This document shows, in pieces, positions 35,917 to 45,975 of a stretch of DNA of 64,000 nt. Numbering within the stretch: position 1 is the stretch's first letter; every line of letters starts with the position of its first letter. A program made the translations under genes and the position numbers. Source of the stretch: a bacterium (lineage in GTDB: Bacteria; Cyanobacteriota; Vampirovibrionia; Gastranaerophilales; Gastranaerophilaceae); assembly GCA_017396025.1 (NCBI GenBank), contig JAFQNF010000037.1, forward strand, positions 26,214-90,213, in the 5' to 3' direction. Under the pieces are notes generated by a model. The model searched no databases. It was not told the DNA's origin and saw only the letters and a list, made by a program, of their open reading frames with translations.

Positions 35917-38900
35917 TTATTGTGCTTCCTTTGCTTGTTTTCTCTTTGCTGCATTTTCAACCATTGATTGAACTAATACATAGAAAACAGGAGTTAAGAT
36001 TGTACCAATTGTTGCAGCAGCGGTCATACCACCAAATACTGTTGCACCAACCGCAATTCTTGATTGAGCACCAGCGCCTGTTGCAAATACCATTGGCAAT
36101 ACCCCAAATACGAATGCCAACGCTGTCATCATAATAGCTCTGAAACGTAATCTAGCCGCTTCAATTGCTGCATCTTCAATGCTCATACCTTGTTGTTCAT
36201 GAAGGTCTCTTGCGAACTCTACAATCAAGATAGATTGTTTAGCTGCAACCCCAATTAATGTAATCATACCAATTTGTGCATACAAGTCGAATGATAATCC
36301 CATCATCATTTGGAATATCAACGCACCTAATGCAGCAATTGGAGCAATTAACAATACCGCAACTGGAATTGACCAACTTTCATACAATGCAACTAAGAAC
36401 AAGTATACGAAAGTTAAAGCTAAAGCTACAACAACTGTTGTTTGACCTGATGATTCTCTTTCTTGCATTGAAGTACCAGACCAGTCGTAACCTACATCTT
36501 GTGGAAGAACTTTATGTGCAACATTTTCCATCGCAATCATAGCTTCACCAGATGATTTACCGCTTGATGGTTGACCAGAGAATTGTACTGAGCGGTATTG
36601 GTTAAATCTTGTAATAGATGCTGCACCCACCGTTTGTTCTAAAGTTACCATTGTTCTTAGAGGTACCATTTGACCTCTCATATTTTTTACATAAATTTTA
36701 TCAATATCAGTTGCCTTGTTTCTAAAATCATCTTCCGCTTGAAGTTGAACTCTGAATACACGGCCTAATTTATTGAAGTCATTTACGTAATATGAACCTA
36801 AAGTTGAAGCCATTGTTGCGTATAATTCTTGGATATCAACATTTTGTGCTAGAACTTTAGCATAATCAATATTTAATCTATATTGTGGAACGTTAGCTTG
36901 GAAAGTTGTATAAACGTTGCTCAAGCTTGGATCTTGGTTTGCTGCAATCATTAATTTTTGAGCAAAACCTTCGATATCTTGAAGCGAATGTTCCCCTTTA
37001 GATAGCATTTGGAACTCAAAACCACCTAACATACTCATACCAGAAATAGCTGGAGGTGAAAAACAAGCAATTTGTGCTTCATTTATTTTAGCAAATCTCT
37101 TTCTTAATTCAGCCAAAATACCATTATGAGATAAGTCTGTTGGTTTGTTATCTAATTTTCTAATTACCCATTGAATAGGGTTTACTTGTCTTTCGTGCCA
37201 CTCTTTTAATGGAGTGATACAGAAAGCCATGTTTGTAGGCCCAATACCTGCAAAAGTAATGATTTTTTCTTTTTCAACACCTTCAACTTGTTTTGCTTCT
37301 TCTGTCATTTTTAATAAAACTTCTTGAGTTTTGTTTAATGCTGACCCTGGTGGAAGCATAACTTGTGCCATAACTACCGCTTGGTCTTCATCAGGAATGA
37401 AACCTGTTGGAATAATTTTAAATAAAAATCCCATTAAAATTAAGAAAATTGTATATAAAGCAATAGTTAGTTTTTTATTAAATACAAATTTTTTAACTAC
37501 TTCTAAATACCATTTTGTAATTTCATCAAATCTTTTATCAAAAGCAACGAATACTTTTTTGATAAAAGCAGTAAAGAAGTTACTTGGTTGTCTGTTTGGA
37601 TCTTCTGCACGAAGTACCATTGTACACATAGCTGGTGATAATGATAAGGCACAAACCGCAGATAATGCAATTGATACTGCAATACATACAGCGAATTGTC
37701 TATACATTAAACCTGATAAACCAGCTACAAATGATACAGGAACGAATACTGCCATAAGTACCATAGCCATAGCAACTAATGCGCCACCAACCTCTTGCAT
37801 TGTAAGCTGTGTAGCTTCAACAGGAGTTTTACCTTCTTCTAAGTGACGTTTTACGTTTTCAATTACTACAATAGCATCGTCAACTACTACCGTTACAGCA
37901 AGTACCATCGCAAACAAGGTCAGCAAGTTAATGGACATACCAAAGATAGGTAATGCCGCAAATACACCGATTAATGATACAGGAATAGTTACGAACGGAA
38001 TTAATGTTGAACGCCAATCACCTAAGAATGTGAAAATTACCACAATTACGATAATTGAAGTTAAGATAATTGTGAAGAATACTTCTTTCATTGACTCACG
38101 AATAAATTTAGAATCGTCGTGCATCATTTTTACTTCCAATGAATCTGGAAGAGTTTTATTAATTTCTGTAATTTTTTTATTAACTAAGTTAACTACTTCA
38201 ATTGTATTTGCACCAGGTAATGGTACAACTTGGATAACAGATGCTGGTTTACCACCAATCAAACCAATTTTATCGTATGAATATGCACCAAGTTCAACTC
38301 TTGCTAAGTCTTTTAATTTAATTTGAGAACCATCTGTATTAGAGCGAACAATAATTTCTTCAAACTCTTCTGGTTCCATTAAACGACCTTTTGTCATAAG
38401 AGTCATTCTTAATGTTTGATTTGCTTTACTTGGAAGTGAACCTAATGCGCCAGATGAAACTTGAACGTTTTGACCTGCTATTGCCGCTTTTATTTCTGTT
38501 ACGCTAACACCTAAGTTTGCCATTTTACTTGGGTCAAGCCATATTCTCATAGAATAATCACCAGCACCAAATACGTTAACTTCACCAACACCATCTAAAC
38601 GTTTAATTTCATCTTTAATATAAATTGATGCATAGTTTGTTAAATCTAACTGCGTCCAAGAGTTATTACTTGACTCCAAATTCAAAATACAAGCACCAGC
38701 ACCAGCTACTTTGTTTGTAGCTGTTACCCCTAAACGCTTAACATCTTCAGGAAGCAACGGCTCAACTTGTTTTAATCTGTTTTGTACGTTTACAAGGTTG
38801 ATATCCTTGTTTGTACCAACCTTAAAGAATATATTTAGCTGATACATTTCATCATAACAAGTTGATGACATATATAACATATTTTCAACACCGTTAACCT

Positions 38901-39126
38901 GTGATTCAACAAGTGACGCTACTGATGATTCAATAACCGCAGCACTTGCACCAGGATATGACGCTGACACTGTTACCTGTGGTGGCGTGATGTTTGGATA
39001 TTTTTCAAGTTGCAATCCAAACATTGATACCAAACCAACAATGGTTATGAAAATTGATATAACCATCGCAAAACGAGGTTTTGTGATGAAAAAATATAAT
39101 CCTTTTTTCTTTTTATTATCTTCCAT
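35917..39126 (-). CDS. RND efflux pump inner-membrane transporter (AcrB/MexB-like, HAE-1)
   Basis: The 1069-residue transporter has the RND layout of twelve membrane helices and two large periplasmic loops. N-terminal [20 protein letters not shown] is helix 1. The proton-relay aspartates lie in [16 protein letters not shown] of helix 4. Transport of hydrophobic toxins or antibiotics in exchange for protons is expected. The substrate is not evident. It lies between the membrane-fusion and TolC genes, completing a tripartite pump. Confidence 0.92.
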   Translation of the reverse strand: MEDNKKKKGLYFFITKPRFAMVISIFITIVGLVSMFGLQLEKYPNITPPQVTVSASYPGASAAVIESSVASLVESQVNGVENMLYMSSTCYDEMYQLNIFFKVGTNKDINLVNVQNRLKQVEPLLPEDVKRLGVTATNKVAGAGACILNLESSNNSWTQLDLTNYASIYIKDEIKRLDGVGEVNVFGAGDYSMRIWLDPSKMANLGVSVTEIKAAIAGQNVQVSSGALGSLPSKANQTLRMTLMTKGRLMEPEEFEEIIVRSNTDGSQIKLKDLARVELGAYSYDKIGLIGGKPASVIQVVPLPGANTIEVVNLVNKKITEINKTLPDSLEVKMMHDDSKFIRESMKEVFFTIILTSIIVIVVIFTFLGDWRSTLIPFVTIPVSLIGVFAALPIFGMSINLLTLFAMVLAVTVVVDDAIVVIENVKRHLEEGKTPVEATQLTMQEVGGALVAMAMVLMAVFVPVSFVAGLSGLMYRQFAVCIAVSIALSAVCALSLSPAMCTMVLRAEDPNRQPSNFFTAFIKKVFVAFDKRFDEITKWYLEVVKKFVFNKKLTIALYTIFLILMGFLFKIIPTGFIPDEDQAVVMAQVMLPPGSALNKTQEVLLKMTEEAKQVEGVEKEKIITFAGIGPTNMAFCITPLKEWHERQVNPIQWVIRKLDNKPTDLSHNGILAELRKRFAKINEAQIACFSPPAISGMSMLGGFEFQMLSKGEHSLQDIEGFAQKLMIAANQDPSLSNVYTTFQANVPQYRLNIDYAKVLAQNVDIQELYATMASTLGSYYVNDFNKLGRVFRVQLQAEDDFRNKATDIDKIYVKNMRGQMVPLRTMVTLEQTVGAASITRFNQYRSVQFSGQPSSGKSSGEAMIAMENVAHKVLPQDVGYDWSGTSMQERESSGQTTVVVALALTFVYLFLVALYESWSIPVAVLLIAPIAALGALIFQMMMGLSFDLYAQIGMITLIGVAAKQSILIVEFARDLHEQQGMSIEDAAIEAARLRFRAIMMTALAFVFGVLPMVFATGAGAQSRIAVGATVFGGMTAAATIGTILTPVFYVLVQSMVENAAKRKQAKEAQ

Positions 39127-39140
39127 TTATATTCTACCTA

Positions 39141-40352
39141 TTAATTTGTTTCTTCTAATGTTTCTGATTGTTCTACAGTTTCTGCTTCAGCTGATTCAAC
39201 TTCTACTTTTTGTTCTGTTTCAAATTCTAAAGGACTTGGTACAACAACTTGACCAGGCATACGGATGCTTTGAACACCTTTTGCAACAATATTATCAGTT
39301 AGTTCAAGACCTTCTTCAACAATCCAATTTTTATTTATTTCTTGAGATACTATAATATTTTTTCTTTGAGCTTTATTTTCCGCATCAACAACCCAAACAT
39401 AAAAACCTTGAGCATCATTCAATGCAGCAGATTGTGGAACAGCTAGTTTTTCCTTTGGCACTGTAGATTTAATTATAACGTTCACAAAATCACCATGAAC
39501 TAGATATTCATCAGCATTTTCAAAAGTTGCTCTTAAATCGATAGTACCTGTTGTTGGGTTAACCTCGTTACCAACATATTCAATTCTGCCAACTTCATTA
39601 TAAATACTACCATCAGCTAATTGTAGTTGAACTTCCATATGGTCTAAATCGCTAGAACCGTCTTTTTTAAATTTCATAAATTCGCTGCTCTTTAAATTAA
39701 ACAACACATAAATTGGGCTTGTACTAACAACTCTAGCGATAGGTCCTGTTGCTGTGTTTACCAAATTTCCTTCAGTAATAATAATTTTACCGATTCTACC
39801 ATCAACAGGAGCAACAATTTTTGTATAGCCTAAATTTAATTTTGCATCAGCCAATTGAGCTTTAGCTGCATCTAATGCAGCTTTTGCACTATCACGAGTA
39901 GCTAACGCTTGGTCATAATATGATTTACTTACATAATCACTTTTAACTAGTTCTTGTGCTCTTACTAACTCTTTTTCTGCATTTGTTAAAGAAGCTTGTG
40001 CTTGTCTAACATTAGCAGCAGCAGTATTAACTAAATTTTGATATTGGTCTGGCTCAATTAAAAATAATGGTTGACCTTTTTTTACAGCATCACCCTCTTG
40101 GAAATAACTTTTTTGTAACCAACCATTGATTCTTGCAACAATATCAACTGAATATTTTGCTTCAACTCTACCTGCAGACTCAGAAGATGAGTACACTTTT
40201 TCTATAATAGGATTCATTATTTGAACCGCTTTTGGCATTTTCGCAGCTTGTTGTTGCATCATGCCAGCTTTCCAACCAGTATATTGCTTCCAACAAATTG
40301 GAAAAACTATTAATATTATCAAAAATAATATAATTCTGTTCTTTTTGCTCAT
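39141..40352 (-). CDS. RND efflux periplasmic adaptor (AcrA/MexA-like)
   Basis: The 403-residue adaptor has an N-terminal membrane anchor (FLIILIVFPICWKQY). Lipoyl halves flank a coiled-coil hairpin rich in Ala/Gln (VRQAQASLTNAEKELVRAQ), and VAPVDGRIGKIIITEGNLV marks the second half. A beta-barrel and membrane-proximal domain follow. The acidic Glu-rich tail (about 375-403) is extra. It links the AcrB-like pump to TolC. GAGG precedes its ATG, 18 bases after the marR stop. Confidence 0.9.
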   Translation of the reverse strand: MSKKNRIILFLIILIVFPICWKQYTGWKAGMMQQQAAKMPKAVQIMNPIIEKVYSSSESAGRVEAKYSVDIVARINGWLQKSYFQEGDAVKKGQPLFLIEPDQYQNLVNTAAANVRQAQASLTNAEKELVRAQELVKSDYVSKSYYDQALATRDSAKAALDAAKAQLADAKLNLGYTKIVAPVDGRIGKIIITEGNLVNTATGPIARVVSTSPIYVLFNLKSSEFMKFKKDGSSDLDHMEVQLQLADGSIYNEVGRIEYVGNEVNPTTGTIDLRATFENADEYLVHGDFVNVIIKSTVPKEKLAVPQSAALNDAQGFYVWVVDAENKAQRKNIIVSQEINKNWIVEEGLELTDNIVAKGVQSIRMPGQVVVPSPLEFETEQKVEVESAEAETVEQSETLEETN

Positions 40353-40370
40353 ATTTTATCCTCTTATCTT

Positions 40371-40805
40371 TTATTCTAAATATAAATTTTGTCTAAACAT
40401 TGTTAAAGATTCTATTAGTGCATTTCTATTTTCTTCACCAATATTATCTAAAGCTCTATAAGTTGATTTTTTTATTTTACTGATAACTTCTTCTGCGTAT
40501 TCTTTACCTTTCTGAGTAAAAGTAATAACTTTATTACGCTTATCATTTTGTGCTTCAGTTGGTTCTGAAATTATACCTTGTTTGTTAAAGTTATTAATTA
40601 TGGCATTTACCGTTTGTTTTGGTAAATAAGTAAGCTGTATAATTTCTTTTTGAGTACAACTTTTCTTTTTATAAATAATTCCAAGAACTTTAAATGCAGC
40701 AAAAGTTAAACCAACTGACGTTGCATATTCGCTGAAAAAATCAGAGATACTTAAATGTACCTGCCACATTTTTTCATGATATTCTTCCATTTTCAGCTCA
40801 TCCAT
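40371..40805 (-). CDS. MarR-family transcriptional regulator of the efflux operon
   Basis: The 144-residue protein has the MarR winged helix-turn-helix: CTQKEIIQLTYLPKQTVNAI is the recognition region and KVITFTQKG the wing. It is the first gene of the pump operon, downstream of a consensus promoter overlapped by a perfect palindrome. The likely role is self-repression and pump repression until a ligand binds. Start at ATG 40805. An in-frame ATG 15 bases further in is also possible. Confidence 0.88.
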   Translation of the reverse strand: MDELKMEEYHEKMWQVHLSISDFFSEYATSVGLTFAAFKVLGIIYKKKSCTQKEIIQLTYLPKQTVNAIINNFNKQGIISEPTEAQNDKRNKVITFTQKGKEYAEEVISKIKKSTYRALDNIGEENRNALIESLTMFRQNLYLE

Positions 40806-40835
40806 GTGTAAAACCCTAATTAGTTAAAATATCAT

Positions 40836-40855
40836 ATAGTCCATTTATGGACTAT
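40836..40855. promoter_or_regulatory. Probable MarR operator, 9-bp arms
   Basis: ATAGTCCAT and ATGGACTAT are perfect inverted repeats separated by two bases. The site begins within the last bases of the -10 box and extends across the expected transcription start, so bound MarR would block initiation. Confidence 0.75.
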
Positions 40856-40882
40856 TATATTATTTACAAATCCCTATGTCAA
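40854..40882 (-). promoter_or_regulatory. Consensus sigma-70 promoter of the efflux operon
   Basis: TTGACA (40877-40882) and TATAAT (40854-40859) match the sigma-70 consensus perfectly and are 17 bases apart on the minus strand. It drives marR-acrA-acrB-tolC. Confidence 0.85.
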
Positions 40883-40886
40883 TCAA

Positions 40887-41369
40887 TTATTTTAGGACTT
40901 TTGACCTTAAATTTAGATATTTTAAAAGTTCTCTATCCATAACTTTTTTGTCAACTGTTGCCATTGGATGAATCATCATTTCAAAATCTAATTTTTCATC
41001 AACTATATATAACGTCGGAAAACTACCAATATGATATTTTTCAACAAGTTCTTTATTTTCTGGATTATCACAATTAACAACCGCAAATGTATATTTATCT
41101 TTATGCAAAACTGATAGCGCAGAAAATATTGGCATAAATCTTCTACAATATGCACACCAATCAACATAAAACATTACAAGAACAGGCTTATTTGTTTTTA
41201 CAGCATCCGAAAGTTGTAAAATACCTGTTTCAGGAATTTCAATCGGTGCTTGAAGTGCTGGTTGCTGTGCTTGTTCAACTTGTGCATTATGTCTTAAAAC
41301 AATATGAGCAAAAATAAATAAACCTATTGCTGCAAATATAAATAATCCTATAAAAAACTTTTTCTTCAT
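40887..41369 (-). CDS. Membrane-anchored thioredoxin-like protein
   Basis: The 160-residue protein has one N-terminal membrane helix (about 4-24) and a thioredoxin fold. The active site WCAYC is in [14 protein letters not shown], and the cis-proline is in [12 protein letters not shown] differs from the common CGPC and suggests an oxidoreductase facing the periplasm, perhaps reducing or oxidising envelope proteins. Its ATG overlaps the glgC stop by 4 bases. The link to glycogen metabolism is probably only through co-transcription. Confidence 0.85.
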   Translation of the reverse strand: MKKKFFIGLFIFAAIGLFIFAHIVLRHNAQVEQAQQPALQAPIEIPETGILQLSDAVKTNKPVLVMFYVDWCAYCRRFMPIFSALSVLHKDKYTFAVVNCDNPENKELVEKYHIGSFPTLYIVDEKLDFEMMIHPMATVDKKVMDRELLKYLNLRSKVLK

Positions 41370-42601
41370 AATTTAGCTCCCTTTGGTACAACAGTTACTC
41401 CGCCTGTTGATACTAAAAATCCCCTACGCTTATCTTCTTCTAAATCAACACCAATTTTTGTATATGGTGGAATATCTACATTTTTATCTATGATAGCTTT
41501 TCTAATTTCGCAGTATCTTCCAACATTAACATTTTCCATTAATATTGAATCAGTTACATTAGAAAAACTGTTTATTCTTACTTGTGGTGATAATACACAT
41601 CTTGAAATGCTACCACCAGAAATAATACAACCTTCTGAAACCATTGAGTTTGTCGCCATACCAACTCTATCGCCTTCTTCCCAAATAAATTTAGCTGGTG
41701 GAAGATTATTATTGTATGTTCTTAATGGCCATTCTGTTGAATATAAATTTAAAACAGGTTTATAGTCTAACAAGTCCATATTTGCTTGCCAATAGCTATC
41801 AATGCTTCCAACATCTCTCCAATGTCCACGTTCTTCTTCGGTCATACCTGTAAATTCATTTTGAGAATAATCATATACATAAACAGGTTTGCCATCAGCC
41901 AACATTTTTGGAATTATGTTTTTACCAAAATCGTGGCTAGAATTTTCATTTTTAGAATCTTCTACAACTTCGTTTATTAATTCTTCAGCCTCAAAAATAT
42001 AATTGCCCATTGAAGCCAAACACATATCAGGATGCCCTGGAATACATTTTGGAGCTGTTTGTGGTTTTTCAACAAACCCTGTTAATCTCCATTCATCATC
42101 AACTTCAATAATTCCAAACTCACTTGCTTCTGAGATTGGAATTGGAATAGCAGAAATAGTTAGCGCTGCTTCTTTTCTTTTGTGAAATCTCATCATCTGA
42201 GAAACGTCCATTCTGTAAATATGGTCGCCACCAAAAACGCACACATATTTTGGACCTTCATCATTAATATGCGCCAAATTTTGATAAACAGCATCAGCTG
42301 TTCCTTTATACCAATTGCCGTCAGTTCTCATTTGCGCTGGAACTAAGTCTATGTATTGTCCCAAAATTGGTGATACAGGCCAACTTCTTGCTATATGTTG
42401 ATTCAATGAATCTGATTTATATTGAGTTAAAATTTTGATTTTATAAAAACCAGAATTGATAAAATTATTGATTACAAAGTCAATAATTCTATATCTTCCG
42501 CCAAAGGGAACTGCTGGTTTTGCTCTATCTCTAGTTAATGGAAATAATCTTTTGCCTTCACCGCCTGCTAAAATCATTACAAGTGCTGTATCAAGTGCCA
42601 A
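41366..42601 (-). CDS. glgC: Glucose-1-phosphate adenylyltransferase GlgC
   Basis: GlgC makes ADP-glucose for glycogen. The start is TTG at 42601, supported by a strong AGGAGG 5 bases upstream. The 411-residue protein shows [27 protein letters not shown] (nucleotide and activator site), the catalytic region [13 protein letters not shown], and a left-handed beta-helix C terminus. It belongs to a lepA-glgC-thioredoxin run. Other glycogen genes are not near, though a GH13 protein lies at 16676-18418. Confidence 0.93.
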   Translation of the reverse strand: MALDTALVMILAGGEGKRLFPLTRDRAKPAVPFGGRYRIIDFVINNFINSGFYKIKILTQYKSDSLNQHIARSWPVSPILGQYIDLVPAQMRTDGNWYKGTADAVYQNLAHINDEGPKYVCVFGGDHIYRMDVSQMMRFHKRKEAALTISAIPIPISEASEFGIIEVDDEWRLTGFVEKPQTAPKCIPGHPDMCLASMGNYIFEAEELINEVVEDSKNENSSHDFGKNIIPKMLADGKPVYVYDYSQNEFTGMTEEERGHWRDVGSIDSYWQANMDLLDYKPVLNLYSTEWPLRTYNNNLPPAKFIWEEGDRVGMATNSMVSEGCIISGGSISRCVLSPQVRINSFSNVTDSILMENVNVGRYCEIRKAIIDKNVDIPPYTKIGVDLEEDKRRGFLVSTGGVTVVPKGAKL

Positions 42602-42612
42602 TTTTACCTCCT

Positions 42613-44415
42613 TTAGTCGTCATTTAGGCTCAATACTGCCATAAAGGCTTCTTGAGGAACTTCTACCCTTCCAACGGCTTTCATACGTTTTTTACCACGT
42701 TTTTGTTTTTCTAACAGTTTTCTTTTACGAGAAATATCACCACCATAACATTTATCAAGTACGCTTTTTCTTAAAGCTTTAATGTTTGTTCTTGCAATAA
42801 TTCTTCCGCCAATTGCTGCTTGAATTGCAACTTCAAACATTTGTCTTGGGATGATTTCTCTTAATTTTGATGTTAATTTTTGACCAACATAAAATGCACT
42901 ATCTTTGTGAACAATTGCACTTAATGCGTCAACTATTTCACCAGCAAGCAATATATCTAACTTTTGAAGTTCAGAGCGTTTATAATCGCTAAATTCATAA
43001 TCTAAACTTGCATAACCTTTAGAACGTGATTTTAATTGGTCATAAAAGTCTGTAATAATTTCACTCAATGGAATTTCATAGTGAAGTGAAACTCTAACTT
43101 TATCAATATAAGTCATATTTAGGAAAATGCCACGTTTTGATTGGGCTAATTCCATTAGCAATCCTACATATTCATTCGGCGTAATAATTGTTGTTTTTAC
43201 ATAAGGTTCTTCAATATAATCACGATATTGAGCATCAGGAAGATTTGAAGGGTTATCAATTTCAACAATTTCGCCATTGGTTTTATGTACTTTATAAATT
43301 ACGCTAGGAGCTGTTGTTACAAGAGTTATACCATACTCTCTTTCAATACGCTCTTGAGCAATTTCCATATGAAGCATACCCAAGAAACCACAACGGAAAC
43401 CAAAGCCTAAAGCTGATGACGTTTCTGGTTCAAAAGTAATACTAGAATCGTTTAATTTTAGTTTTTCTAAAGCTTCTTTTAAATCTTGATATTGGTCGTT
43501 ATCAACAGGATACATACCAGAAAATACCATTGGCAGCGCTTCTTTGTATCCGTCTAATGGTTCATTTGCACCATTTTCAACAGTTGTGATAGTATCACCT
43601 ACAAAACGAGTTACTTCTTTAATAGAACAACCCATATAACCTACATCACCTGTTTTTAATTCTTTAACAGGAACTCTATTTGGGTTTAGATAGCCAAGTT
43701 CTGTAATTTCATATTCTTTACCAGAAGCCATAAACTTAATTTTATCGCCAAGTTTAATGTTTCCATCGATAACCTTGAAGAAACAAAGAGTACCTAAATA
43801 TTGGTCATAAGCGCTATCAAATACTAACGCTCTTAATGGTTTATCAGAAGTATCTTCTGGTGGCGGAACAAAATCAACAACCGCTTCTAAAACATCTTCA
43901 ATACCTATACCAGCTTTTGCACTTACAGGAATTGCCATAGAAGCATCAATACCTAAAACCTCTTCAATTTCTGCTCTAACTCTTTCAACATCAGCAGAAG
44001 GAAGGTCAATTTTATTGATAACAGGAATAATCTCTAAATTTTGTTCAATAGCTAGATAAACGTTAGATAGTGTTTGAGCTTCAACACCTTGAGTTGCGTC
44101 AACAATTAATAGCGCTCCTTCGCAAGCAGCTAAAGAACGAGAAACTTCGTAAGAAAAGTCAACATGTCCAGGGGTATCAATTAAATTTAAAACGTAGTCT
44201 TTGCCGTCTTTTGCTTTATAGTTCATTCTTGCAGCATTTAATTTAATCGTAATACCACGTTCACGCTCGATATCCATAGTATCAAGCAATTGGTTTTGCA
44301 TATCACGTTCAGCAATCGTGCCTGTTTTTTCAAGAAATCTATCGGCAAGAGTTGATTTGCCGTGGTCAATATGTGCAATGATACAAAAATTTCTAACGTT
44401 TTCTATGTACTTCAT
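42613..44415 (-). CDS. lepA: Elongation factor 4 (LepA)
   Basis: LepA is a ribosomal GTPase with EF-G-like domains and a unique C-terminal domain. In 600 residues the G motifs are [21 protein letters not shown] and NKID, and the C-terminal [20 protein letters not shown] is typical of LepA. No ribosome site precedes the ATG. A TATAAT lies only 11 bases upstream, so the leader may be very short. glgC begins 11 bases after its stop. Confidence 0.95.
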   Translation of the reverse strand: MKYIENVRNFCIIAHIDHGKSTLADRFLEKTGTIAERDMQNQLLDTMDIERERGITIKLNAARMNYKAKDGKDYVLNLIDTPGHVDFSYEVSRSLAACEGALLIVDATQGVEAQTLSNVYLAIEQNLEIIPVINKIDLPSADVERVRAEIEEVLGIDASMAIPVSAKAGIGIEDVLEAVVDFVPPPEDTSDKPLRALVFDSAYDQYLGTLCFFKVIDGNIKLGDKIKFMASGKEYEITELGYLNPNRVPVKELKTGDVGYMGCSIKEVTRFVGDTITTVENGANEPLDGYKEALPMVFSGMYPVDNDQYQDLKEALEKLKLNDSSITFEPETSSALGFGFRCGFLGMLHMEIAQERIEREYGITLVTTAPSVIYKVHKTNGEIVEIDNPSNLPDAQYRDYIEEPYVKTTIITPNEYVGLLMELAQSKRGIFLNMTYIDKVRVSLHYEIPLSEIITDFYDQLKSRSKGYASLDYEFSDYKRSELQKLDILLAGEIVDALSAIVHKDSAFYVGQKLTSKLREIIPRQMFEVAIQAAIGGRIIARTNIKALRKSVLDKCYGGDISRKRKLLEKQKRGKKRMKAVGRVEVPQEAFMAVLSLNDD

Positions 44416-44484
44416 ACAATTAGTTTATTATAGAAAAAATCGTTTGCCAATATTTAATCAATTTTAAATTAGAAATTTGTCCTA

Positions 44485-44512
44485 GATTGCCACGCCTACG
44501 GCTCGCAATGAC
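44485..44512. repeat. Dispersed 28-base palindromic repeat, copy 1
   Basis: The element GATTGCCACGCC...GGCTCGCAATGAC is identical to 53705-53732. It belongs in style to the widespread intergenic repeats with CATTGCGAG at one end and GGCAATC at the other. It lies between lepA and an XRE regulator gene. Confidence 0.8.
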
Positions 44513-44515
44513 AAA

Positions 44516-44604
44516 AATATAAATTGTCATATTGAGCGTTAGCGAAATATCGCAGTATCTTGCCAACTTTTGCGATTCTTCACTTCGTTCAGAATAACAT
44601 ACTA
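44516..44604. repeat. Imperfect inverted repeat with about 30-base arms
   Basis: The left arm opens TGTCATATTGAGCG and the right arm ends TTCGTTCAGAATAACA. The reverse complement of the right arm, TGTTATTCTGAACG, aligns with the left over about 30 bases, and both reach ATCGCA. This matches a second common intergenic repeat style. It is adjacent to copy 1 of the 28-base repeat, forming a composite island. Confidence 0.65.
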
Positions 44605-44613
44605 ATCAGAATT

Positions 44614-44859
44614 TTATAGAGAATTTGTAAATTCATCAATTTCTTTGAAATCAAAAAAATCTTTCATTGTAATTCCAAGACCAGAACATATTTTCAAAAT
44701 TGTATATGCTCTTGGCTCTTTTTTATTTTTCTCTATTTCGCTCAAACCACCCTTTGAAATACCACTTTGATAAGCTAACTGCTCAATAGTCAATCCACTA
44801 TTTTTTCGCAAAAATAATATCCTTTGACATATTAATTTGTTAAAATCTTCACTTATCAT
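44614..44859 (-). CDS. XRE-family regulator (copy A)
   Basis: The 81-residue protein is a single Cro/C1 helix-turn-helix: LTIEQLAYQSGISKGGLSEI is the HTH and KKEPRAYTILKICSGLGI the supporting helices. It aligns without gaps with the neighbouring XRE protein at 44947-45192, with well over half identical positions, so it is a tandem duplicate. A TTCA-N6-TGAA site lies 13 bases upstream of its ATG and another 66 bases upstream. It may repress itself, its twin and the divergent TRL-like genes. Confidence 0.85.
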   Translation of the reverse strand: MISEDFNKLICQRILFLRKNSGLTIEQLAYQSGISKGGLSEIEKNKKEPRAYTILKICSGLGITMKDFFDFKEIDEFTNSL

Positions 44860-44872
44860 ATCTCAATATAGT

Positions 44873-44886
44873 TTCACACATATGAA
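44873..44886. promoter_or_regulatory. XRE operator-like site 1, TTCA-N6-TGAA
   Basis: TTCACACATATGAA lies immediately upstream of regulator copy A, next to a TATATT-like box. It shares the arms and spacing of sites 2-4. Confidence 0.55.
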
Positions 44887-44925
44887 TTACTAATCAGATA
44901 CTAAACTATACTTATTGATTATTAG

Positions 44926-44939
44926 TTCATACATATGAA
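44926..44939. promoter_or_regulatory. XRE operator-like site 2, TTCA-N6-TGAA
   Basis: TTCATACATATGAA lies just behind the stop of regulator copy B and in the upstream region of copy A. It is the most symmetric of the four sites. Confidence 0.55.
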
Positions 44940-44946
44940 TTTGAGA

Positions 44947-45192
44947 TTACATTCTTTCTACATATTCATTTATTTCTTTAAAATCATAAAATTCAGTAAT
45001 TGTAATGCCAATTCCCGCACATAATTTTGCTATTGTTTTCGTTTTGGGCTCTTTTTGACAATTTTCAATTTCACTAAGTCCACCTTTTGAAAGTCCGCTT
45101 TGATATGCTAACTTTTCCATTGTTAAATTGTGTTGTTTGCGTAAAAATTTAATTCTATTGGATAATATTTTATTTAACTCAATATCTTTCAT
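44947..45192 (-). CDS. XRE-family regulator (copy B)
   Basis: The start at ATG 45192 is chosen because it gives 81 residues that align end to end with copy A. Upstream ATGs at 45201 and 45207 would overlap or abut operator-like site 3. The helix-turn-helix is LTMEKLAYQSGLSKGGLSEI, followed by KEPKTKTIAKLCAGIGI. The C-terminal FYDFKEINEY matches FFDFKEIDEF of copy A. It is divergent from the TRL-like genes and shares their short control region. Confidence 0.82.
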   Translation of the reverse strand: MKDIELNKILSNRIKFLRKQHNLTMEKLAYQSGLSKGGLSEIENCQKEPKTKTIAKLCAGIGITITEFYDFKEINEYVERM

Positions 45193-45202
45193 TTTACACA
45201 TC

Positions 45203-45216
45203 TTCATACTTGTGAA
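45203..45216. promoter_or_regulatory. XRE operator-like site 3, TTCA-N6-TGAA
   Basis: TTCATACTTGTGAA lies 10 bases upstream of the copy B start, the same relative place as site 1 before copy A. Confidence 0.55.
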
Positions 45217-45253
45217 CTTTTTAAGATATTAAAATAACTTTCATGTATAATGG

Positions 45254-45267
45254 TTCATATAGGTGAA
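45254..45267. promoter_or_regulatory. XRE operator-like site 4, TTCA-N6-TGAA
   Basis: TTCATATAGGTGAA lies between TATAAT (45246-45251) and the ATG at 45273. It includes AGGTGA, the ribosome site of the first TRL-like gene, so a bound repressor would cover the transcription start. Confidence 0.55.
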
Positions 45268-45272
45268 CATAT

Positions 45273-45647
45273 ATGAAAAAACTTTTATTTCTTATATCCT
45301 TAATACTTTTAATACCAATTCAAGCATATGCAATCGGTATTAAACCCGATAAATACTTCGATTATGGTGGAATATACTCTGGTAGCAAATTCCCTCAAAG
45401 TATTGCAAATAATATAGAAAATACCACCCCAAAGGAAGATATATCCCGCCTAAAAAGAGGAACAGCTAGTTCTCGTAATTTTTTAGGACTTGTAGAAGTA
45501 GGTGACTCAAGTATTGATAAAGCTGCAAAAGAAGCCAATATAACAAAAATTTACTATGTAGATACAAGTCTAAATAAAGTTTATATTCCTTATTTTATAA
45601 TTCCAATTTATGCAAGACAAAAAACAACAATAGTTTATGGAGAATGA
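45273..45647 (+). CDS. Secreted TRL-like protein 1
   Basis: The 124-residue protein has a signal peptide (MKKLLFLISLILLIPIQAYA) and the TRL-like pattern RGTASSRNFLGLVEVGDSSI, then DKAAKEANITKIYYVDT and a final TTIVYGE. TRL-like proteins are small envelope proteins of unknown role. This one has no lipobox cysteine. It shares a control region with XRE copy B and is followed by a paralogue. The family name is from motif recall. Confidence 0.75.
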   Translation: MKKLLFLISLILLIPIQAYAIGIKPDKYFDYGGIYSGSKFPQSIANNIENTTPKEDISRLKRGTASSRNFLGLVEVGDSSIDKAAKEANITKIYYVDTSLNKVYIPYFIIPIYARQKTTIVYGE

Positions 45648-45652
45648 TAAAT

Positions 45653-45961
45653 ATGAAAAAGATTTTAATTGTTTTATCTTTTATACTTTTCACTAACTTA
45701 AATGCTCAAGCAATGGGACTTTTTTACACTAATGCAACTTATCCAATTACAGCAACAGGTGCAAAAGTTAAAGATTTATCAACATTAAAAAAGGGATCAG
45801 CCTCTGCAAACAGTATTCTTTTTTGTGTTGAAATTGGCGACGCCAGCATAGATAAAGCAGCTAAAAATGCAGGAATTACTAAAATTACCCATATTGATGT
45901 TCATCAAAAATCAATTTTTATTTTCTGGTCTAAAACAACTGTTAATGTTTATGGTGAATAA
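45653..45961 (+). CDS. Secreted TRL-like protein 2
   Basis: A paralogue of the preceding gene, with 102 residues. The start at ATG 45653 fits GGAG 10 bases upstream and yields a proper signal peptide (MKKILIVLSFILFTNLNAQA). An ATG at 45644 directly abuts the ribosome site. The core KKGSASANSILFCVEIGDASI and DKAAKNAGITKITHID matches TRL-like protein 1. The two are co-transcribed and are probably targets of the XRE pair. Confidence 0.75.
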   Translation: MKKILIVLSFILFTNLNAQAMGLFYTNATYPITATGAKVKDLSTLKKGSASANSILFCVEIGDASIDKAAKNAGITKITHIDVHQKSIFIFWSKTTVNVYGE

Positions 45962-45975
45962 TTGTGGAAGTTATA

